This document shows, piece after piece, positions 7,142-12,132 of a stretch of 12,132 bases of DNA. Below the pieces are notes generated by a model, which was not told the DNA's origin, did not search any database, and worked only from the letters and a program-made list of their open reading frames with translations. The DNA is from J061 sp003695725 [NCBI: Candidatus Schekmanbacteria bacterium] (GTDB lineage Bacteria; Schekmanbacteria; GWA2-38-11): NCBI GenBank assembly GCA_003695725.1, contig RFHX01000207.1, forward strand, positions 1-12,132. Reading direction: 5' to 3'. Within the stretch, counting starts at the first letter, position 1. The number at the start of each line of letters is the position of its first letter. A program made the translations under genes and the position numbers.

Positions 7142-7167
7142 TTTAACTATCTAATTTAACTATCTAA
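7142..7167 (+). repeat. perfect 13-base tandem repeat before the metalloprotease
   Basis: TTTAACTATCTAA occurs twice head to tail (7142-7154 and 7155-7167), followed by a partial copy of its core (AACTAT, 7168-7173) just before the ATG at 7176. This lies where a ribosome binding site would be expected, and none is visible. It could be a regulator site or replication slippage in AT-rich DNA. Confidence 0.7.
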
Positions 7168-7175
7168 AACTATTT

Positions 7176-8408
7176 ATGAGAAAAGATATAACAATCCTTT
7201 CTTTTATCCTCATATCTTTATCTCTTTTTTCATTTGTCCGCGCACAAAATCTTCCTCAGCTTTTTTATGACAAAGAAGAGACTGCAAGGAAAAGCTTTAA
7301 GAATTATGAGAAGACAACTTCCATAAAAAAGGTTGAAATCGACTTTTCGATACTCGATCCGGAACGAACGATGCCAAGAAGAATATTGGCAAACCTTCCT
7401 GACAAGAATCTTATAATAGAAAGAAAAAAAGTAATTTCTGAGAAGGAAAATTTCTCATGGTTCGGAACGGTAAAAGGCAACAGATTCTCTAATGTAATTT
7501 TCACTGTAAAAGATGAAAAGATGTTTGGTGAAATAAATACTGGTAATGAACTATATTCTATTGAACCAAAAGGCAAAAGCCATAAAATTATAAAAGAAGA
7601 TTACACTAAAATGATTCCCATATGTGGAGGTGCACTAACTCCTCCCTCGACATATGATTCAGATGAGAAAAAATCTTTCAAAGCAAACGCCGCTGACAGT
7701 GGAAATAGAATAGATGTTCTTGTCCTATACACTAGCGCTATAAAACTAAAATACAAAAATAAGTTAAAAACTCTCATTAAGCATTATGCAGACATTGCAA
7801 ATCAGGGATATGAAAATAGTAATATAGATTTAAAATTGAAAATCGTCGCATTCAAACCCTTCTATGACACTGAAGCAAGTGAACTTTATAATACCAGTGA
7901 AGCTCTTCAATATATAACACAAAATAAAGATGTAAAATTATTGAGAAGGAAATATAAAGCTGATCTTGTTTGTTTAGTTAGGCAATTCAAGCATAGGAAA
8001 AATAATTCCTCATGCGGGACTGCTTGGTTGATGACTACAGTAGATCAAAGCTTTTCAAGATTGGGTTATTCTGTTGTTGAAGTTAAAAAAAGGACAAGAC
8101 ACGGTTATTATTGTGATAAAAGGACATTTGCACACGAGATAGGCCACAACCTTGGCTGTGCCCATGACAGAGCGCATTCTTCAGGACAGGGGGCGTATGA
8201 ATACTCCTATGGCTATAAGGTGCCCGGAAAATTTTCAACTATTATGAGCTACGGCTCGCACAAGATTACTTATTTTTCGACACCTTTGAAAAAATATAAG
8301 AAGTATCCAATCGGCAAGGATATTTATGAATATAAACCTGCTTACAATGCCCTAACGATCGAACAAACAAAGGGTACGGTGGCTAATTTCAAAAAAGGCA
8401 GAAAATGA
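7176..8408 (+). CDS. secreted reprolysin-like zinc metalloprotease (M12B-like)
   Basis: A 410-residue secreted protease precursor. Residues 1-23 form a signal peptide ending VRA before Gln24. A propeptide follows to about residue 150-175, with WFGTVKG and YSIEPKG patterns seen in bacterial reprolysin-like precursors. The catalytic domain starts with IDVLVLYT (179-186). It contains the full zinc site HEIGHNLGCAHD (320-331), with three His ligands and catalytic Glu321, and a Met-turn TIMSYG (355-360) centred on Met357. Cysteines 266, 280, 313 and 328 could form two disulfides. Cys150 in the PICGG stretch at the propeptide border is a candidate cysteine switch. No Shine-Dalgarno sequence is visible; upstream is a TATAAA at 7134-7139 and a tandem repeat. 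Family and export are clear; the target protein is unknown. It appears to be a single-gene unit. Confidence 0.9.
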   Translation: MRKDITILSFILISLSLFSFVRAQNLPQLFYDKEETARKSFKNYEKTTSIKKVEIDFSILDPERTMPRRILANLPDKNLIIERKKVISEKENFSWFGTVKGNRFSNVIFTVKDEKMFGEINTGNELYSIEPKGKSHKIIKEDYTKMIPICGGALTPPSTYDSDEKKSFKANAADSGNRIDVLVLYTSAIKLKYKNKLKTLIKHYADIANQGYENSNIDLKLKIVAFKPFYDTEASELYNTSEALQYITQNKDVKLLRRKYKADLVCLVRQFKHRKNNSSCGTAWLMTTVDQSFSRLGYSVVEVKKRTRHGYYCDKRTFAHEIGHNLGCAHDRAHSSGQGAYEYSYGYKVPGKFSTIMSYGSHKITYFSTPLKKYKKYPIGKDIYEYKPAYNALTIEQTKGTVANFKKGRK

Positions 8409-8418
8409 ATATTTTCTG
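8391..8418 (-). terminator. terminator-like hairpin for hyuAB inside the end of the metalloprotease gene
   Basis: Read on the minus strand, CAGAAAAT and ATTTTCTG form a perfect eight-base-pair stem with a four-base loop (8418-8399), then CC and six T (8396-8391). It lies about 125 bases after the hyuB stop codon. The stem is AT-rich, so strength is uncertain. On the plus strand no T run follows, and the same stem spans the metalloprotease stop codon. Confidence 0.45.
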
Positions 8419-8483
8419 TGCTTCTTACTCTCACTTGAAATCCTCTTGCAATTCTAATTTTTATGGACATACTCTCTGAACAA

Positions 8484-8501
8484 ATCATCAGGAATGATGA
8501 T
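8484..8501 (+). other. perfect hairpin with GGAA tetraloop downstream of the metalloprotease
   Basis: ATCATCA and TGATGAT form a seven-base-pair stem closed by GGAA, a GNRA-type loop, about 76 bases after the metalloprotease stop codon. No T run follows, so it is not a standard terminator; it could stabilise the 3' end of the mRNA. A competing stem AGGAA/TTCCT (8490-8507) overlaps it. Confidence 0.35.
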
Positions 8502-8544
8502 GTTCCTAAAAGGAGAATATTGTTGGCAAAAGATAAGAGGAAAA

Positions 8545-10143
8545 TTATTTGAGATCAGCATCACCATTTTTCTTTTCTGCACTGCCATATCCTCCTCCCC
8601 CTGGTGTTTCTATGCGGAGGATGTCTTCAGAATTCATTTTTTCGTAAAATTTTCCGGCTCTATCTTCATACTTACCCTTTCTTATGACAATATTCCTTCC
8701 GCAAAGTCCACTACCTCCACCAAAGATCCCATAAGGGGAATACTTTCTTCTTTCGGATAGGACAGTTACTTCAGTATCAGTCAAGAATTGAATCTCTCTA
8801 ACGATTCCATTGCCGCCTTTATACTCTCCATTCCCACCAGAATTTTTCCTTATTGAATATTCTCTAATTAAAATAGGATAATCATATTCCAGCGCCTCTA
8901 TGGGCGTATTCAGTGTATTCGTCATATGTGAATGAATAGCTGATTCTCCGTTACCTCCTCGATAAGCTCCCATTCCACCTCCTATTGTTTCATAATAGGC
9001 AAAATTCTTTTTTCGGTAATGGTCAAATCCTCCCAAAGCAATGTTATTCATTGTTCCCTGTGATGCGGCACATATCTTATCGGGCACCGCATTGGAAAGC
9101 GCGCCCAAGATAACATCAACAATTCTCTGAGAGGTCTCAACATTTCCTCCTGCAACTGCGGCAGGGAACTCTGCATTCACAACACTTCCTTTTTCAGTAA
9201 TCAACTTTATCGGTTTAAAAATCCCTTCATTGGTGGGCAAATCTTCAGGCATTAAACATCTTACTGAATAAATCAATGCTGATAAAGTGATAGCTTCCAC
9301 TGCATTGACAGAACCCATTACCTGTTTTGAGCTTCCGGAAAAATCAGCAATAAGATTATCTTCTTCAATTCTAATAGCAACTTTGATCTTTATTGATTCT
9401 ATACCGATTCCATCATCATCCAAATAGTCTTCAAATTCATAGACACCGTCTTTGATATCTTTAATCGTTCTTCTTGTGATATTCTCAGTATATTCTTGAA
9501 GTGCCTTTGCATAAAAACTCGTTAACTCTGCACCATATTTATCTATTGTTTCCCGCATCCTTCTAATTCCAATATTGTTTGCCATTACCTGTGCCTTGAA
9601 ATCTCCTCTTCTCTCCTCTGTTGTGCGCACATTGCTCGTAATGAGTCTTAATACGCTTTCATCTATTTCATTGTCACGCACAAGAAGAAGAGGCGGAATT
9701 ATTACGCCTTCCTGAAAAATCGATGTCGAAATGGGCATCGAACCGGCCGTCATTCCTCCAATATCTGAATGATGTGCCCGATTTGCCACATAAAAGAGAG
9801 GATTTTTTGATTCATTCAAAAAAACAGGAGCTATTATCGTCACATCAGGTAAATGTGTCCCTCCTCTGAACGGATCATTAACTATTGCCATAGAATTTTT
9901 TGATGGAGGGCACTCCTGTAAAATTGCCTTCACAGACATTGGCATCGAACCTAAATGCACAGGTATATGTGCCGCCTGTGAAACCATATCTCCTTTACAG
10001 TCAAAAATGGCACACGAATAGTCTCTCCTTTCTTTGATATTTGGTGAAAATGAGGTGCGCTTTAGAGTGTATCCCATCTCTTCAGCTATTGAAGAAAAGA
10101 GATTTTTGAATATTTCAAGTTGTATAGGGTCTATCTTCTCCAT
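8545..10143 (-). CDS. hyuB: hydantoinase B / oxoprolinase family subunit
   Basis: A 532-residue HyuB-family protein, the partner of HyuA in ATP-dependent enzymes that open hydantoins or 5-oxoproline; relatives also serve as carboxylase subunits (acetone, acetophenone). The N-terminus DPIQLEIFKN (5-14), the SPNIKERRDYSCAIFD block (33-48), NDPFRGGTHLPD (89-100) and NRAHHSDIGG (121-130) are classic HyuB motifs; the last holds His124, His125 and Asp127, likely metal ligands. The C-terminus has the glycine-rich repeats GGNGEYKGGNG and ends with TPGGGGYG. Length is normal and no key motif is missing. The start at 10143 is six bases after the hyuA stop, with AGGA placed unusually close to the ATG, so translational coupling is likely. 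The substrate cannot be told from the sequence. Confidence 0.92.
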   Translation of the reverse strand: MEKIDPIQLEIFKNLFSSIAEEMGYTLKRTSFSPNIKERRDYSCAIFDCKGDMVSQAAHIPVHLGSMPMSVKAILQECPPSKNSMAIVNDPFRGGTHLPDVTIIAPVFLNESKNPLFYVANRAHHSDIGGMTAGSMPISTSIFQEGVIIPPLLLVRDNEIDESVLRLITSNVRTTEERRGDFKAQVMANNIGIRRMRETIDKYGAELTSFYAKALQEYTENITRRTIKDIKDGVYEFEDYLDDDGIGIESIKIKVAIRIEEDNLIADFSGSSKQVMGSVNAVEAITLSALIYSVRCLMPEDLPTNEGIFKPIKLITEKGSVVNAEFPAAVAGGNVETSQRIVDVILGALSNAVPDKICAASQGTMNNIALGGFDHYRKKNFAYYETIGGGMGAYRGGNGESAIHSHMTNTLNTPIEALEYDYPILIREYSIRKNSGGNGEYKGGNGIVREIQFLTDTEVTVLSERRKYSPYGIFGGGSGLCGRNIVIRKGKYEDRAGKFYEKMNSEDILRIETPGGGGYGSAEKKNGDADLK

Positions 10144-10149
10144 TCCTTT

Positions 10150-12126
10150 TTATCTTCTGTGAATGAATATATTTAAATTTTCATCAATAGTAGCCTGCCA
10201 GTGCGGAGGTATAAATGTCGTAGCGCTATACTCTACAATAATTGCAGGGCCTACTATAGTTTCACCTACATCAAGCCCTTGACGGCTGTAAACCTTTCCT
10301 TTCAATAGCTGTGATTTATAATAAAGATTACAATTTTCAACAAAACTTCTCTGCCCCACAGTTTTGTCTTTTTTCGGATCATATTTTGTCATTTCTCTTT
10401 TCCCTATTGCCCTTATCCTCAAATTTACAATTTCACAAGCAATTCCGCTGTGGCTGTATCCGTACCGCTCTTTATGAAGATCATTGAAATTTTCGATGTA
10501 GTTTTCTGTAAAGGGGACTATTATCTCATAAGATTGCCCTTCATACCGCATATCGAGAAATTTCATCAATGAAACTGCGCTTTTATTGACTCCTTCTTTC
10601 ATCATTTCATCAACTGCTTTCTTTTCCATACTTTTGAATTTCTCTGTTAATTCTTGAAAGGAGGTATCATCTTCACGAAGCATAACAGTTGAAGAATAAT
10701 CTTTGATGATATCAGATTTGACCATCCCAATTGCTGACAAGACACCGGGCGCATAAGGAATTATGACTCCCCTCATTGAAAGACTTTCAGCAAGGTCAAC
10801 AGCATGAAGGCCGCCTGCGCCACCGAAGGAAAGCAGATAAAAATCTCTTATATCATATCCCTTTTCAACAGAAATTACTCGTATCGCTTTTTCCATAGTA
10901 GAATTAGCAACCTCTATGATTCCTTCTGCAAGCGTTAATGGGTCAATGCCATTCCTTTTTGCCATCTCCTTTATGGCTGTCTCAACTTTCATTCCATTGA
11001 GCTTCATCAATCCGTCTAAAAAATATTTTTCAGATAACCTGCTCAAAAAAAGATGTGCGTCTGTAACTGTAACTTCATTCCCTCTGCCGTAACATATAGG
11101 TCCGGGATCGGCGCCAGCACTCTCAGGACCTACCCTGAGTGCCCCTCCTTCATCAAATCTTGCAATCGAACCTCCACCAGCACCGACAGTATGTATATCA
11201 ATCATTGGTATTTTTACAGGCATCCCGCATATATAAGATTCTGTCGTCATTGACAATTTCTCGTCAATCAATGAAACATCCGTAGAAGTTCCTCCCATAT
11301 CAAATGATATGATTTTCCTTATTCCGCTTTCAAAAGCCGCTGAAGAGGCACCGACAACTCCACCTGCAGGTCCAGAAAGGATTGTTTTTACAGCTTCATT
11401 CATTGCAGTATCCGCAGAAATACATCCTCCATTTGATTGCATAATAGTTAATTTATCCTCGCCTAAAACATAGTCGTTAAGTTGAGATATGTATTTTTCC
11501 ATAACCGGCGAAACATAAGCATTTATGACTGTAGTTGATGTTCTTTCATATTCTCTAAATTCCGGAACAATTCTATGGGACAAAGAAACTGGTATATTTC
11601 TTTCAATGCATTCCTTTCCAATAATTTCTTCATGTTGTGGGTTTGCAAAAGAGAAAAGTAAAGATACAGCTATTGATTTTGCGCCTCTATTTACTGCTTC
11701 CTCGATTATCTCTCTAACTTCATCGAGGTTGATTTTTCTTAAGACTTCACCCGTATGCAAAGTTCTTTCATTTACAGACAATCGTTTATCCTCTGGTATG
11801 AGAGGCGGCTCCTTTTTATATTTCAAGCTGTAAATTTTTGTCCGATTCTGCCTGCCAATTTCAATTATATCTTCAAACCCTTTTGTTGTTATGAGGGCTG
11901 TTTCAGCACCTTTTCTTTCCAGCAAAGCATTCGTTGCAACTGTTGAGCCATGAACTATCTTTTTTCTTCTTCCTTTCGCTATTTTCTCAATGCCCTCACA
12001 AACCGCTTGTGCAGGATTTGACGGTGTAGAAAGAACCTTTAAAGTTCTCAATCTTCCATCTTCTATAAATACAAAATCGGTGAAAGTCCCCCCTGTATCA
12101 ACACCTATAATGATTTCATCAGGCAT
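10150..12126 (-). CDS. hyuA: hydantoinase A / oxoprolinase family subunit
   Basis: A 658-residue HyuA-family protein with an actin-like ATPase fold, expected to phosphorylate the substrate for ring opening together with HyuB. The N-terminus has the phosphate-binding GVDTGGTFTDF (8-18), then VHGSTVATNALLERKG (59-74) and EYERTSTTVINAYVSP, both typical of the family. Later come SGPAGGVVGA, FDMGGTSTDVSLI (second phosphate loop), HTVGAGGGSIA and ESAGADPGPICYGRG, then SFGGAGGLHA. The C-terminal part ends in the expected TFIPPHW region. The gene is complete, with only six bases of its upstream region in the window, so its promoter and ribosome site lie outside. It forms a two-gene unit with hyuB. 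No hydantoin racemase, carbamoylase or transporter is in view, so hydantoin, 5-oxoproline and carboxylase roles remain open. Confidence 0.93.
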   Translation of the reverse strand: MPDEIIIGVDTGGTFTDFVFIEDGRLRTLKVLSTPSNPAQAVCEGIEKIAKGRRKKIVHGSTVATNALLERKGAETALITTKGFEDIIEIGRQNRTKIYSLKYKKEPPLIPEDKRLSVNERTLHTGEVLRKINLDEVREIIEEAVNRGAKSIAVSLLFSFANPQHEEIIGKECIERNIPVSLSHRIVPEFREYERTSTTVINAYVSPVMEKYISQLNDYVLGEDKLTIMQSNGGCISADTAMNEAVKTILSGPAGGVVGASSAAFESGIRKIISFDMGGTSTDVSLIDEKLSMTTESYICGMPVKIPMIDIHTVGAGGGSIARFDEGGALRVGPESAGADPGPICYGRGNEVTVTDAHLFLSRLSEKYFLDGLMKLNGMKVETAIKEMAKRNGIDPLTLAEGIIEVANSTMEKAIRVISVEKGYDIRDFYLLSFGGAGGLHAVDLAESLSMRGVIIPYAPGVLSAIGMVKSDIIKDYSSTVMLREDDTSFQELTEKFKSMEKKAVDEMMKEGVNKSAVSLMKFLDMRYEGQSYEIIVPFTENYIENFNDLHKERYGYSHSGIACEIVNLRIRAIGKREMTKYDPKKDKTVGQRSFVENCNLYYKSQLLKGKVYSRQGLDVGETIVGPAIIVEYSATTFIPPHWQATIDENLNIFIHRR

Positions 12127-12132
12127 TTCAAA

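Noticed and set aside
8494-8760. Plus-strand open frame over the end of hyuB
   Set aside because: Most of it is antisense to conserved hyuB coding sequence, and its translation matches no family I recognise.

Overview
The window looks like an AT-rich bacterial chromosome segment from a Gram-negative (diderm) organism. The evidence is a lipoprotein with a lipobox, a Spy/CpxP-like envelope protein, a bacterial initiator tRNA and sigma70-type promoters. Coding density is high, all main genes appear intact, and I see no insertion sequences, phage genes or CRISPR arrays. I cannot name the species. An uncultured or deeply branching lineage is plausible, because several proteins match families only by motif.

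Layout. Positions 1-250 hold no supported gene. Positions 251-2700 (minus strand) look like one operon read right to left: a sugar-1-phosphate nucleotidyltransferase, type III pantothenate kinase (coaX) and a YiiM-like MOSC protein. Its apparent promoter shares its -35 element with a divergent promoter for an initiator tRNA-Met (2810-2883, plus strand). Positions 2980-6560 (plus strand) form a tight three-gene cassette with gaps of 11 and 12 bases: a large lipoprotein that looks like a diverged ferrochelatase-fold protein, a small Cys-containing protein resembling the ATC hydrolase-like family, and a geranylgeranyl-reductase-family flavoprotein. A Spy/CpxP-like gene (minus) runs tail to tail into the cassette. 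Next is a secreted reprolysin-like zinc metalloprotease (7176-8408, plus). The right end carries hyuA and hyuB (minus, 12126 to 8545), the two subunits of a hydantoinase/oxoprolinase-type enzyme.

How the genes may work together. The coaX operon is housekeeping (coenzyme A and sugar-nucleotide metabolism, molybdenum-cofactor-type detoxification). HyuA and HyuB form one enzyme, probably acting on a cyclic amide or a related substrate. The most intriguing part is the 2980-6560 cassette. A surface or periplasmic chelatase-like protein encoded with a small cysteine protein and a GGR-type flavoprotein suggests an undescribed pathway that handles a tetrapyrrole, a metal or an isoprenoid/quinone. That is inference from family resemblance and gene order only.
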